A DNA stretch of 64,000 bases from CAVZAB01 sp963773155. GTDB lineage: Bacteria > Pseudomonadota > Alphaproteobacteria > Rhizobiales > Beijerinckiaceae. The notes beneath the pieces are model-generated. The model did not search any database and was not told the DNA's origin. It saw only the letters and a program-made list of their open reading frames with translations. Location: positions 248,001 through 312,000 of the forward strand of contig CAVZAB010000006.1 of NCBI GenBank assembly GCA_963773155.1. The letters are read 5' to 3'. Shown here in pieces: positions 26,919 to 35,649 of the stretch. Position 1 is the first letter of the stretch, and each line of letters starts with the position of its first letter. Position numbers and translations under genes: made by a program.

Positions 26919-27758
26919 TCAGGCGCGCGCCTGCAACGGCTGGTCGAGCCCGCGTGGCGAAAGCGTGAAAATCTCGCAGCCCGTCTCGGTCACCGCAACC
27001 GAATGTTCGAATTGCGCCGAGAGCGAGCGGTCGCGGGTCACGGCGGTCCAGCCGTCGGGCAGGACCTTTACGTGCGGCCGGCCGAGATTGATCATTGGTT
27101 CGACGGTGAAGAACATGCCGGGTTTCAACGGAACGCCCTCGCCGCGACGGCCGTAGTGCAAAATATTCGGCTCGTCATGGAACAATTCGCCAAGTCCGTG
27201 GCCGCAGAAGTCGCGGACGACCGAACAGCGTTCGGCTTCGGCAAATTCCTGGATCGCCGCGCCGATATCACCGGTCATCGCGCCGGGTGCGATGACGGCG
27301 ATGCCGCGCATCAGCGCCTCATAGGTCACCTCGATCAGCCGGGCGGCGCGCCGCGAAATCGCGCCGACCGGATACATCCGGCTCGAGTTGCCGTGCCAGC
27401 CGTCGACGATCAGCGTGACATCGATATTGACGACGTCGCCCTCGCGCAGCGGCTTGTCGTCGGGTATGCCATGACAGACGACGTGATTGATCGAGGTGCA
27501 GATCGAGCGCCGGTAGCCGCGATAGTCGAGCGGGGCCGGATAGGCATGATGGTCCATCGCAAATTCGAAGCAATACTTGTCGAGCGCCGCGGTGGTGACG
27601 CCGGGGCGGACCAGGTCGACCAGAAGATCGAGCGCCTGGGCGGTCAGTTGGCCAGCCCGGCGCATGCCCTCGAAGGCCTCGGGGCGGTGCAGCTTGATCT
27701 GGCCGGTTTTCCGGCTCGGCGCAGCGGCGGCATCGATGAAGGTCACATCAGGCTCCAT
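26919..27758 (-). CDS. map: Type I methionine aminopeptidase with Asn at one metal-ligand position
   Basis: 279 aa, removes the N-terminal methionine from new proteins. His96 in CHGIPD and metal ligands Asp113 (NIDVT), His187 (CGHGLG), Glu220 (TVEPM) and Glu251 (FEHSVAVTE) are all in place. The fifth ligand, the Asp of the family's HGDTS/HGDSS segment, is Asn124 here (WHGNSSRM, codon AAC). A tail of about 20 residues is extra. If the substitution is real the enzyme should bind its metals poorly; a second map gene elsewhere or a base-call error would explain it. The frame is intact from ATG 27758. Confidence 0.92.
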   Translation of the reverse strand: MEPDVTFIDAAAAPSRKTGQIKLHRPEAFEGMRRAGQLTAQALDLLVDLVRPGVTTAALDKYCFEFAMDHHAYPAPLDYRGYRRSICTSINHVVCHGIPDDKPLREGDVVNIDVTLIVDGWHGNSSRMYPVGAISRRAARLIEVTYEALMRGIAVIAPGAMTGDIGAAIQEFAEAERCSVVRDFCGHGLGELFHDEPNILHYGRRGEGVPLKPGMFFTVEPMINLGRPHVKVLPDGWTAVTRDRSLSAQFEHSVAVTETGCEIFTLSPRGLDQPLQARA

Positions 27759-27878
27759 TTGTCTCTTCTATGACGGAATACCCTGGCATTTAGCAAGCCA
27801 TTCGTCGATTGGCCGCCGCCTTTCGGCGACCGAGACTGGCCCTCGGGCGAGCGGGGTGATAGGTAGCGCGCAGGAGCC

Positions 27879-28745
27879 GTGGAACCGGGCATGCTTCAGA
27901 CCCCCAGCACTGACTTTTCGGATTTCGGCCAATTCGCCCCCGATGGGATCATTGCCCGGTTGGTGGGCCTGACCGAGCAGTGCCCGCCGCATTGGGCCGG
28001 CAAGCGCCGGGCCTTCTTTCTGCGCTCGGTCGCGGTCCGCCTGTTGCGCGGCCGGCCGCTCGACGTCAGCCGTTATGGCGCACGCATGCGACTTTATCCC
28101 TATAACAACGTTTGCGAAAAGCGAATCCTGTTCACGCCGCAATATTTCGATCCGGCCGAACTGGCGCTGCTGCACAGCCGGGTGCGCGGCGATTTTGTCT
28201 TTCTCGACATCGGCGCCAATATTGGCGCCTACGCTCTGTTTGTGGCGGCGCGTGCCGGCCCGCGCGCCAAGATCCTGGCGATTGAGCCGCAGCCCGATAT
28301 TTTCGAACATCTGGTCTATAATATTCGCCAAAACCCGTTCGCGACCGTCAAAGCGATCGATTGCGCGGTCGCCGACGTCGAAGGTGACGTCACTTTGTTC
28401 GTCCACCCCCGCAATCGCGGCCAGACGTCGATGCGGATGGTTACGGCGGAGGCCGGCAGCAGCCGGCTGCGGGTTGCGGCCAAGGCGCTGTTGAGTATCG
28501 TGCGCGACGAGGGCTTCAGGCGAATCGACGCGGCCAAAATCGACGTCCAAGGCGCCGAAGATCTAATCCTTGATGCCTATTTCCGCGACGCGCCGGCCGC
28601 CCTCTGGCCGCGGCTGATCCTGCTCGAAAACGCGCCGAAGCGATGGGATATCGATCTGTGCGCCGATCTCGGCGCGCGCGGCTACCAGGAAATCCTGCGT
28701 ACGCGCAATAATTTGGCCTTTGAACGCGGCGGCTCCTTTGACTGA
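27879..28745 (+). CDS. FkbM family methyltransferase
   Basis: 288 aa from GTG 27879; ATG 27891 is an equally possible start, since AGGAG at 27872 is too close to the first and far from the second. FLDIGANIGAYAL is the SAM-binding motif I, followed by AIEPQPDIFEHL and the IDVQGAEDLIL acidic motif, all typical of the FkbM family. These enzymes usually O-methylate sugars or polyketides. It opens the plus-strand polysaccharide-modification operon. Confidence 0.85.
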   Translation: MEPGMLQTPSTDFSDFGQFAPDGIIARLVGLTEQCPPHWAGKRRAFFLRSVAVRLLRGRPLDVSRYGARMRLYPYNNVCEKRILFTPQYFDPAELALLHSRVRGDFVFLDIGANIGAYALFVAARAGPRAKILAIEPQPDIFEHLVYNIRQNPFATVKAIDCAVADVEGDVTLFVHPRNRGQTSMRMVTAEAGSSRLRVAAKALLSIVRDEGFRRIDAAKIDVQGAEDLILDAYFRDAPAALWPRLILLENAPKRWDIDLCADLGARGYQEILRTRNNLAFERGGSFD

Positions 28746-28758
28746 AGGCAAGAAGACC

Positions 28759-29550
28759 ATGGCGGATCTGGGCGACAGCCCCGAGGCAAGGCGATCGGCC
28801 GGCGCCACCGGTATCGTCAGCGCCGCCATTCTGGTGATCGGCGATGAAATCCTGTCGGGCCGGACCAAGGACAAGAATATCGGTTTTATCGCCGATTATC
28901 TGGCGCCACTCGGGATACGTTTGCGCGAGGTGAGGATCGTCGCCGATGTCGAGGACGAAATCGTAGCCGCGGTCAACGCGTTGCGGCACCGCTACACCTA
29001 TCTGTTCACGACCGGCGGGATCGGCCCGACCCATGACGACATCACCGCCGACGCGATTGCCAAGGCCTTTGGCGTTGCGATCGGCGAAGATCCAAGGGCA
29101 CTCGCAATGATGCTCGAACGCTACAAGCCGGAAGACCTCAACGCGGCGCGACGGCGCATGGCGCGGGTGCCGGAGGGTGCCGAACTTGTTCGCAACGCAG
29201 TCTCCTCCGCGCCGGGCTTCATGATCGGCAATGTCATCGTGATGGCCGGCGTCCCGGCCGTCATGCAGGCAATGCTCGACGCGGTGGCGCCGCGGCTCAA
29301 AACCGGGGCCAAGATGCTGATCGTCACTATCGAGGCCGGCGGTCTTCCCGAAGGCCTCTATGCCGGGCCGCTCGGAGAAATCGCCGCCGCCCATCCTTCG
29401 GTGTCGGTCGGCTCCTATCCCTCGTTGCGCGACGGCAAATTCCTCAACCAGATTGTGCTGCGCTCGACCGACGCCGGCCATCTCGACATGGTGGCGGGAA
29501 GGGTCAGGGAACTCGTCGACCGGCTCGCTGGCGATCGGAGGCCAGGGTGA
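28759..29550 (+). CDS. MoCF/CinA N-terminal-like molybdopterin-binding domain protein
   Basis: 263 aa from ATG 28759, 13 bp after the FkbM gene. ILVIGDEILSGRTKDKN, LFTTGGIGPTHDDIT and VIVMAGVPAVMQAML are the MoCF-domain signatures shared by MogA and the N-terminus of CinA (competence/damage-inducible protein A). The CinA amidase C-terminal domain is missing, as in many alphaproteobacterial short forms. CinA-type domains hydrolyse ADP-ribose or recycle NAD precursors; whether the short form does is unknown. The position among polysaccharide genes may be incidental. Confidence 0.85.
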   Translation: MADLGDSPEARRSAGATGIVSAAILVIGDEILSGRTKDKNIGFIADYLAPLGIRLREVRIVADVEDEIVAAVNALRHRYTYLFTTGGIGPTHDDITADAIAKAFGVAIGEDPRALAMMLERYKPEDLNAARRRMARVPEGAELVRNAVSSAPGFMIGNVIVMAGVPAVMQAMLDAVAPRLKTGAKMLIVTIEAGGLPEGLYAGPLGEIAAAHPSVSVGSYPSLRDGKFLNQIVLRSTDAGHLDMVAGRVRELVDRLAGDRRPG

Positions 29551-29665
29551 GGGCAGGCTCGCCGCCCGGCTTGCCCGGGTCTTCCTGCCGCCCTATGGTG
29601 CGCCGCGCGCCCCGGGGGCCGGACACTTCAGCCGGACCCCTGCCGGGGGGAATTCGAGCCGAGTG

Positions 29666-30364
29666 ATGCGCCTGGCGGTGATGCAACCCTATATTTTCCC
29701 CTATCTCGGCTATTTTCAATTGATGCATAGCGTCGATCGCTTCGTCTTGTTCGACGATGTCGCCTTCATCAAGCGCGGCTGGATCAATCGCAACCGGATT
29801 CTCGTCAACGGCGCCGGGCACCTGTTCAGTGTGCCGATCGAGAAGGCAAGCCAGAACCGGCTGATTTGCGACACGTTGATTGCGGCCGATCCGCAATGGA
29901 AGGCGGGTTTTCTGAAAACCCTCGAATGGACCTACCGCAAGGCGCCGCAATTCGAGCCGGTGTTACGGATCATTGCGGGCATCCTCGCTTTCGAGGAGCG
30001 GGGCATTGGCCGCTTTATCGCAAACAGCCTGGCCGTCCTCGCCGACCATCTCGGCCTTTCGGCCGAACTCCGTCTCGCCTCGGCCCGCTATTCGAACCGG
30101 CACCTGAAGGGGCAGGACAGGATTTTGGACCTTTGCCGGCTGGAGCGGGCAAGCGCCTACCACAATGCGCCGGGCGGGGCGGCGCTCTACGACCGGGCGC
30201 GGTTCGCCGACGCGGCCATCGCCTTGCGGCTCCTCGAGCCGCATTTGCCGGTCTATCGGCAACCGGCGAGGGAATTTGTGGCGGGCCTGTCAATCATTGA
30301 CGTGCTGATGTGGAACCCGCAAGCCGAGGTGCGGCGCATGGTCGGGGACTATGCCCTGGTCTAG
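29666..30364 (+). CDS. WbqC-like family protein
   Basis: 232 aa. The opening MQPYIFPYLGYFQLMHSVDRFVLFDDV, with WINRNRI soon after, is the signature of the WbqC family found in O-antigen and capsule clusters. Its biochemical role is not established; many copies neighbour amino-sugar acylation genes, as here with an acyl carrier protein and an adenylating enzyme following. ATG 29666 directly follows an in-frame GTG at 29663, and either may start the protein. Confidence 0.85.
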   Translation: MRLAVMQPYIFPYLGYFQLMHSVDRFVLFDDVAFIKRGWINRNRILVNGAGHLFSVPIEKASQNRLICDTLIAADPQWKAGFLKTLEWTYRKAPQFEPVLRIIAGILAFEERGIGRFIANSLAVLADHLGLSAELRLASARYSNRHLKGQDRILDLCRLERASAYHNAPGGAALYDRARFADAAIALRLLEPHLPVYRQPAREFVAGLSIIDVLMWNPQAEVRRMVGDYALV

Positions 30365-30403
30365 CGATGCAAAACGTCGCTGCCGGTCGGGCGAGGACCC
30401 AGG

Positions 30404-30649
30404 ATGGGGAGTGCAATGGAGGATAGGGTCGCAATGATTCTCGCCGGCGTCCTGAACATGCCGCCGGATGAAATCGCCGACGAACTGGCGATGAGCGATG
30501 TCGAAGCCTGGGATTTTCTCAAGCACATGGAAATGATCGTCGCCTTCGAACAAGTCTATCAGGTCGAATTCACCTTCGATGAAATCGTCGCAATGCGTGA
30601 TGTCGCCGCAATTCGCGACGTCCTGCAAGCCAAGGGCCTCGGCCATTGA
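30404..30649 (+). CDS. Acyl carrier protein homologue lacking the phosphopantetheine serine
   Basis: 81 aa, four-helix carrier-protein pattern. In the family the attachment serine sits in a DSL motif, as in WDSLKHMELI. Here the matching segment reads WDFLKHMEMI, so Phe38 (codon TTT) replaces Ser; a TCT-to-TTT change would do it. As written the protein cannot carry 4'-phosphopantetheine. It lies between wbqC and an SDR whose TTG start overlaps this stop, in front of a DltA-like adenylating enzyme that would load it. GAGGA supports ATG 30404; ATG 30416 is an alternative. Either the carrier is dead, has another role, or the base is wrong. Confidence 0.85.
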   Translation: MGSAMEDRVAMILAGVLNMPPDEIADELAMSDVEAWDFLKHMEMIVAFEQVYQVEFTFDEIVAMRDVAAIRDVLQAKGLGH

Positions 30650-31401
30650 CGGGGGAACTCGCGGGCAAGAAGGCGATCGTCACCGGCGGCGGCCGCGGCC
30701 TCGGCCGGGCGATCGTTTGCCGCCTCCTCGAGGCCGGTGCCAGCGTCTGTGTATTCGATGTTGATCCGCAAGCGGGTTGCGTATTGGCGCAGGATCATCC
30801 TGCCGTCTTGTGCCTCACCTGCGACGTGTCCGATTACGCCGCGGCCGCAGCCGCGCTTGCCACCTACCACGAACGCTTCGGGGCGGCCGACATTCTGGTC
30901 AATAATGCCGGCATTCTCTACAGCGCGCCGTTGTTGCGGATTACCGACAAGGGCCTCGAAACGCACGATCCGGCGATGTGGAGCCAGGTGATCGCCGCCG
31001 ATCTCACCTCGGTATTCAACATGAGCGTCGGGGTCGCAGCGAAAATGGTCACCACCCGCACCAAGGGCGTCATTATCAATATTAGTTCGATATCGGCGGC
31101 CGGCAATGCGGGTCAATCGGCCTATGCGGCGGCCAAGGCGGGCGTCGATGCGCTGACCCGAACCTGGGCCAAGGAACTCGGTCTTTACGGCATAAGGGTA
31201 GCGGGCATTGCGCCGGGCTTTGCCGATACGCCCTCGACACACGCGGCCGTGAACGCTGGATTGCTGAAGGATATTGTCGCGCGGGTGCCGCTGCGGCGCC
31301 TGGCGAGGGCCGAGGAAATCGCCGATGCGGTCGTGTTTGTGGCGAGAAACGGCTTTGTCAACGGCACGACCCTCGCTATCGACGGTGGCCTGGTTGTTTA
31401 G
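30646..31401 (+). CDS. SDR family oxidoreductase (FabG-like)
   Basis: 251 aa with all classical short-chain dehydrogenase features: TGGGRGLG nucleotide loop (13-20), NNAG (86-89), catalytic Ser at 147/148, Tyr160 and Lys164 (SAYAAAK), and a C-terminal NGTTLAIDGG. NAD(P)-dependent reduction of a keto group is expected. It starts with TTG overlapping the stop of the carrier protein (TTGA), so the substrate may be bound to that protein, as for FabG. This pairing is inference from position. Confidence 0.85.
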   Translation: MTGELAGKKAIVTGGGRGLGRAIVCRLLEAGASVCVFDVDPQAGCVLAQDHPAVLCLTCDVSDYAAAAAALATYHERFGAADILVNNAGILYSAPLLRITDKGLETHDPAMWSQVIAADLTSVFNMSVGVAAKMVTTRTKGVIINISSISAAGNAGQSAYAAAKAGVDALTRTWAKELGLYGIRVAGIAPGFADTPSTHAAVNAGLLKDIVARVPLRRLARAEEIADAVVFVARNGFVNGTTLAIDGGLVV

Positions 31402-31421
31402 GCGGGGAATGGTCTTGCCGG

Positions 31422-32963
31422 ATGTATAACTACAATTTGCCGCAAGCCTTTGCCGAGGTCGCAGCTGTCGCGGCCGATCGGCTGGCGCTCAGTTTTGGCG
31501 CCGGCGAGACCTATACCTATCGCGAGCTGCAGGAGAGGGCCCGCGGACTGGCGCTGTTTCTCCATCGCGATGGCGTAAACAAGGGCGATATCGTCGCCAT
31601 TTCCGGGCATAAAAGCTTCGATGCCTTTGCCGCTGTCCTCGCCTGCCTGCGGCTCGGCGCCGCCTATGTCATGCTCGATCCCGAGAGTCCCAATGAACGG
31701 CTCGGCCGAATTCTTTCGACCTGCCGGGCACGGCTTCTGCTCGCCGAGACGGCGATGTGCGATCGGCTCGGCGGGTTTGTCCGCGGCGCGCTGATCACCA
31801 ACGCCGGCCGCGGCCCGGCCAGCGAGGGCGAACTGCCTGATCCGGCCCGGATCCATGGCAATGAACCGGCCTACGTTATGTTTACCTCAGGCTCGACCGG
31901 CAGCCCGAAGGGCGCCGTGATGTCGCATGCGAATGTGCGCAATTTGATTGCCTGGGCGCAGGATTGCTACGCGATCTGCTCCGACGACCGGCTAACCAAT
32001 CTCAATCCGCTTTACTTCGACAATTCGGTTTTCGATCTGTACGCCGCCTTGTTTTCGGGGGCTCGCCTAGTTGTATTCGCCAGGGAGGAGACGCGCGATC
32101 CGCGCCGCCTCGTCGACCGGATCCATGCCGAGTCCTGCACCTTGTGGTTTTCGGTTCCCTCGCTGATGCTGTTCCTGCAGACGATGCGGGCGGCCGACGG
32201 CAGGAACCTGCGATCCATCCGGCGCTTTATCTTTGGCGGCGAAGGCTACCCGAAGGCCAAGCTCAAAGCTCTTTTCACGCTGTATGGCGAGACGAGTGCC
32301 ATCTATAATGTCTATGGTCCGACCGAATGCACCTGCATTTGTTCGAGTTACCGGCTCAGTCTGGACGATTTCGAAGACCTCGCCGGGCTCGCGCCGCTCG
32401 GCGCACCGGCGCCGAATTTCGGTGCGCTCATTCTCGACGGCGACTTGCGGCCGGTGGCGCCCGGCGAGATTGGCGAATTGTGCCTGGCGGGCCCCAATGT
32501 CGGTCTCGGCTATTTGAACGACCCCACCCGCAGCAGCGCGAGTTTTATTCAGAACCCGCTCAATCCGGGCTACCGCGAAATCATCTATCGCACCGGTGAC
32601 ATGGTGCGCGTCGATGCCAAGGGCATGCTCCATATCCTTGGCCGCAAAGATAATCAGATCAAGCACATGGGCTATCGGATCGAACTCGAGGAAATCGAGG
32701 CCGCGCTGCATGCGCAGGAGGCGGTCGAAGAGGCTGTCGCCCTGCACCGCACCCGCAACGGGCTGAGCCAGATCGTCGGGATCGTCGCTGCTTCGGGCGA
32801 GTTCAACGAGGCATCATTGCGGGCCGGCCTGCGGCGTTTCCTGCCGGAATATATGGTGCCGTCGGTTTTCTATCGCGAGCCTGCGCTGCCGAAAAACCAA
32901 AACGGCAAGGTCGATCGGCGGCGTCTTGCCGAGACCTACGGCGACGAGGAAGCGGGGGGCTAA
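31422..32963 (+). CDS. Amino-acid adenylation enzyme (DltA-like AMP-dependent ligase)
   Basis: 513 aa stand-alone adenylation enzyme. Core motifs in order: YVMFTSGSTGSPKG (151-164), FDNSVFDLYAALFSG, YNVYGPTECTC, IYRTGDMV, GRKDNQIKHMGYRIELEEIE and catalytic Lys in NQNGKVDRR. Length and the GYRIELEEIE segment place it near DltA, which activates D-alanine and loads it on carrier protein DltC. A carrier protein gene lies upstream in the same operon. The activated acid cannot be deduced. The next gene starts 2 bp after its stop. Confidence 0.88.
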   Translation: MYNYNLPQAFAEVAAVAADRLALSFGAGETYTYRELQERARGLALFLHRDGVNKGDIVAISGHKSFDAFAAVLACLRLGAAYVMLDPESPNERLGRILSTCRARLLLAETAMCDRLGGFVRGALITNAGRGPASEGELPDPARIHGNEPAYVMFTSGSTGSPKGAVMSHANVRNLIAWAQDCYAICSDDRLTNLNPLYFDNSVFDLYAALFSGARLVVFAREETRDPRRLVDRIHAESCTLWFSVPSLMLFLQTMRAADGRNLRSIRRFIFGGEGYPKAKLKALFTLYGETSAIYNVYGPTECTCICSSYRLSLDDFEDLAGLAPLGAPAPNFGALILDGDLRPVAPGEIGELCLAGPNVGLGYLNDPTRSSASFIQNPLNPGYREIIYRTGDMVRVDAKGMLHILGRKDNQIKHMGYRIELEEIEAALHAQEAVEEAVALHRTRNGLSQIVGIVAASGEFNEASLRAGLRRFLPEYMVPSVFYREPALPKNQNGKVDRRRLAETYGDEEAGG

Positions 32964-32964
32964 A

Positions 32965-33639
32965 ATGGCCAAGCTTGTAATATTTGGCGCCGGCAAAATT
33001 GCCGAAGAAGCCTATGCTTACCTGCGCTATGACAGCCCGCACGAGATCGAGGGTTTCTGCGTTGATCCTGCCTATTTGCGGGAGAGCACGAAATTCGACA
33101 AACCGGTCGTCTCCTTTGCGGACGTCGAGGAACGCTTTCCACCATCCCGCTACGCCATGTTCGTGGCGATCGGCTATCACCGGCTCAACCGAGCGCGGGC
33201 CGAGAAATGCGCCGAGGCCCGAGCCAAAGGCTACCGCCTGGTTAGCTATATTTCCTCGCGTGCTGCCAATATCGGCCGGGTCGAGATTGGCGACAATTGC
33301 CTGATCTTGGAAAATGTGGTGATCCAGCCCTTCGCGCGGATCGGCACCAATGTCTTCTTGTGGAGCGGCAACCACGTAGGCCATCACGCCAGTATCGGCG
33401 ACCATTGCTATCTGGCCGGCCAGGTCATCGTGTCGGGGTCATCGAAGATCGAGCCCTATTGCTACATCGGCGTCAACGCCACCATTGGTCACGAGATCAC
33501 GATCGGCAGCGACAGTTTCATCGGCGCCGCCACGCTGATCACCCGAAGTGCGCCGCAAAAGAGCGTCCATATAGCGCCGCAGACGCCGCGATTTCGGCTC
33601 GATTCGGATGCGTTCCTTCGAATGACCAAGATGAAGTGA
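32965..33639 (+). CDS. PglD-like sugar O/N-acyltransferase (left-handed beta-helix)
   Basis: 224 aa. The N-terminal third (KLVIFGAGKIAEEAYAYL) is the nucleotide-sugar-binding Rossmann-like part seen in PglD/NeuD acyltransferases. The rest has hexapeptide repeats with ANIGRVEIGDNCLI, GNHVGHHASIGDHCYLAG and IGVNATIGHEITIG, a trimeric beta-helix. His in NHVGHHASIG could be the catalytic base. It probably acetylates an amino sugar or sugar hydroxyl during polysaccharide precursor synthesis. The gene follows the adenylation gene by 1 bp. Confidence 0.85.
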   Translation: MAKLVIFGAGKIAEEAYAYLRYDSPHEIEGFCVDPAYLRESTKFDKPVVSFADVEERFPPSRYAMFVAIGYHRLNRARAEKCAEARAKGYRLVSYISSRAANIGRVEIGDNCLILENVVIQPFARIGTNVFLWSGNHVGHHASIGDHCYLAGQVIVSGSSKIEPYCYIGVNATIGHEITIGSDSFIGAATLITRSAPQKSVHIAPQTPRFRLDSDAFLRMTKMK

Positions 33640-33682
33640 GGCGGGCCGGCCGAGACCAGTTTGCCGGATGCAGGGGATCGAC

Positions 33683-34675
33683 ATGACATTTCAGGACCTT
33701 GATATTTTTACCTGCCCGGCCTCGCACGAGGCGCTGCGGTTTGAGGCGGACGGCGGTGAATCCAGGCTGGTTTGCAATTGCGGAGCGATTTTCCCGCTGC
33801 GCGAAGGCCTGGCCGATCTCACCTATCCGCAAACGCTGGCGTTCAAGGATGCCTCGGTGCGGGCCTTCTATGACGGCCGTGCCGACGTTTATGACGACAA
33901 TCTGCCGATGACTTTTCTCACCCATTTCGAGGACGAGGCGCGGCTGCGCGGCAGTTTTGTCGACGCGCTGGAATTGCAGCCAGGCGCCCGGGTGCTTGAG
34001 GTCGCCTGCGGTACCGGCCGCGATTCCGTGATCATTGCGGAGCGGCTTGGCCGGCAAGGGCATTTGTGCGTGCAAGATATTTCCCCAAAAATGCTCGCCG
34101 AATGCGCCCGAAGGCTGCAAGCGACGGGGCCACGCACATCGCTGTGTCTGTCGAATGCCGCCTTTCTGCCCTTTCCCGATCACAGCTTCGACGCCGTCTA
34201 CAGTTTTGGCGGCCTCGGCGAATTTTCCGACATTGGCCAGGCGTGGCGCGAAATGGTGCGGGTCGCCAAGGTCGGCGCCAAGATCGTCGTCGGCGACGAG
34301 AGCATGCCACCGTGGCTGCGCGAGACCGAATTCGCCAAAATTCTGATCACCACGAACCGGCAGTTTCTCGCCGAGTTGCCGCTCAAGGAGGTTCCGGTCG
34401 AGGCACGCGAGTTCCGCCTGCGTTACGTGTTGGGCGGCGTTTTCTACCTGATCGATTTTCGGGTCGGCGACGGCGAGCCGAAGGGCAATTTCGATTTCGA
34501 GATCGCCGGTCCGCGCGGCGGAACCTTGCGGACCCGCTATTATGGCCAGCTCGAGGGCGTGACGCCGCAGGCCAAAGCGCTCGCCGAGCTGGCCCGCCAG
34601 CGTCGTGGCCTCAGCATGCATGCCTGGCTCGACCAGGTCGTGCGCGAGGCGGCAAGCCGCGATCTCGACAAGTGA
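33683..34675 (+). CDS. SAM-dependent methyltransferase with N-terminal Trm112-like zinc segment
   Basis: 330 aa. The first 50 residues (DIFTCPASHEALRF, then CNCGAIFPLREGLADL) resemble a Trm112-type zinc-binding leader; the class I methyltransferase follows with VLEVACGTGRDS, NAAFLPFPDHSFDAVYSFG and MVRVAKVGAKIVVGDE. ATG 33683 has AGGGGA in front; ATG 33668 is less likely. Substrate unknown; the operon context suggests a sugar or the product of the adenylation/carrier-protein branch. Confidence 0.82.
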   Translation: MTFQDLDIFTCPASHEALRFEADGGESRLVCNCGAIFPLREGLADLTYPQTLAFKDASVRAFYDGRADVYDDNLPMTFLTHFEDEARLRGSFVDALELQPGARVLEVACGTGRDSVIIAERLGRQGHLCVQDISPKMLAECARRLQATGPRTSLCLSNAAFLPFPDHSFDAVYSFGGLGEFSDIGQAWREMVRVAKVGAKIVVGDESMPPWLRETEFAKILITTNRQFLAELPLKEVPVEAREFRLRYVLGGVFYLIDFRVGDGEPKGNFDFEIAGPRGGTLRTRYYGQLEGVTPQAKALAELARQRRGLSMHAWLDQVVREAASRDLDK

Positions 34676-34687
34676 TCAGGCGCTGAA

Positions 34688-35623
34688 ATGGCGTGGCGCC
34701 GGATGGGGATGGTTTTTGCGGTGGACCAGGTGCCCGATTGGCTCGGGACACATGCTCAGGTGCCGACACCGCTTCTGATCGATGGAAAGCTGCGCATCTA
34801 TGTCGCGGCGCGGCCGCAGCCGGGCCTCAGCCTGACCACTTTCGTCGACCTTGATCCCGACGATCCGCGCCGACGGCTTGGCATTGCCGGGCAATCGCTG
34901 CTCGCGCCCGGCAAGCCCGGCAGTTTCGACGAGCACGGGATCATGCCTAGCTGTGCGCTGATCGAAGGTGACGAGGTCTGGCTCTACTACAGCGGTTGGT
35001 CGCGCTCGCTTTCGGTGCCCTACACCAATTCGACGGGGCTGGCGATCAGCCGCGATGGGGGCCGCAGCTTTGCCAAGTTCAGCGAAGGGCCCGTTCTAGG
35101 CAGGACGATTCACGATCCCTATTCCGCCACTTCGCCCTATGTCATGCGTGAGGGATCGCGCTGGCACATGTGGTATTGTTCGGGAACCGGATGGCACGAG
35201 GTTAACGGCAAGCTGGAACATAGCTATGACATCAAATATGCGAGCTCGTCCGACGGTATGTTCTGGCAATCGAGCGGGTTGGTCGCCATCGCTCAGCGAG
35301 ATCCCCTGGAAGCGATTACCAGACCCTATGTGGTGCGCGCTGGTGGCCACTATCACATGTGGTATTGCTATCGTGGCAGCCTCGATTTCCGGGACGGCCG
35401 CGACGCCTATCGGATCGGCTATGGCGTGTCGCATGACGGCGTAAGCTTCGAGCGGCGCGACGCGCAAGCCGGTTTTGCACCGGGCGGTGAGCTGTGGGAT
35501 CAGCATATGGTTGCCTATCCGGCGATCGTCGATGTCGCGGACCGGCGCTATCTTTTTTACAATGGCAATGGCTTCGGCGTTTCCGGCTTCGGCTGTGCGC
35601 AATGGGCGGGGGCCGAGCTTTGA
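34688..35623 (+). CDS. Five-bladed beta-propeller, glycosidase-like protein (GH43/GH32 fold)
   Basis: 311 aa. Repeated blades with HMWYCSG, HMWYCYRG and YLFYNGNGFG, together with DEHGIMPSCALIEGDEVWLYYSGWS, fit the five-bladed propeller of GH43/GH32/GH130-type enzymes. I cannot assign a catalytic triad with confidence. In polysaccharide operons such proteins may trim or bind glycans. There is no signal peptide, so it should be cytoplasmic, which is odd for a degradative glycosidase. Start ATG 34688; 12 bp after the methyltransferase. Confidence 0.7.
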   Translation: MAWRRMGMVFAVDQVPDWLGTHAQVPTPLLIDGKLRIYVAARPQPGLSLTTFVDLDPDDPRRRLGIAGQSLLAPGKPGSFDEHGIMPSCALIEGDEVWLYYSGWSRSLSVPYTNSTGLAISRDGGRSFAKFSEGPVLGRTIHDPYSATSPYVMREGSRWHMWYCSGTGWHEVNGKLEHSYDIKYASSSDGMFWQSSGLVAIAQRDPLEAITRPYVVRAGGHYHMWYCYRGSLDFRDGRDAYRIGYGVSHDGVSFERRDAQAGFAPGGELWDQHMVAYPAIVDVADRRYLFYNGNGFGVSGFGCAQWAGAEL

Positions 35624-35649
35624 CGCAGGAAGAGGGAGTGTTGAAAGAC

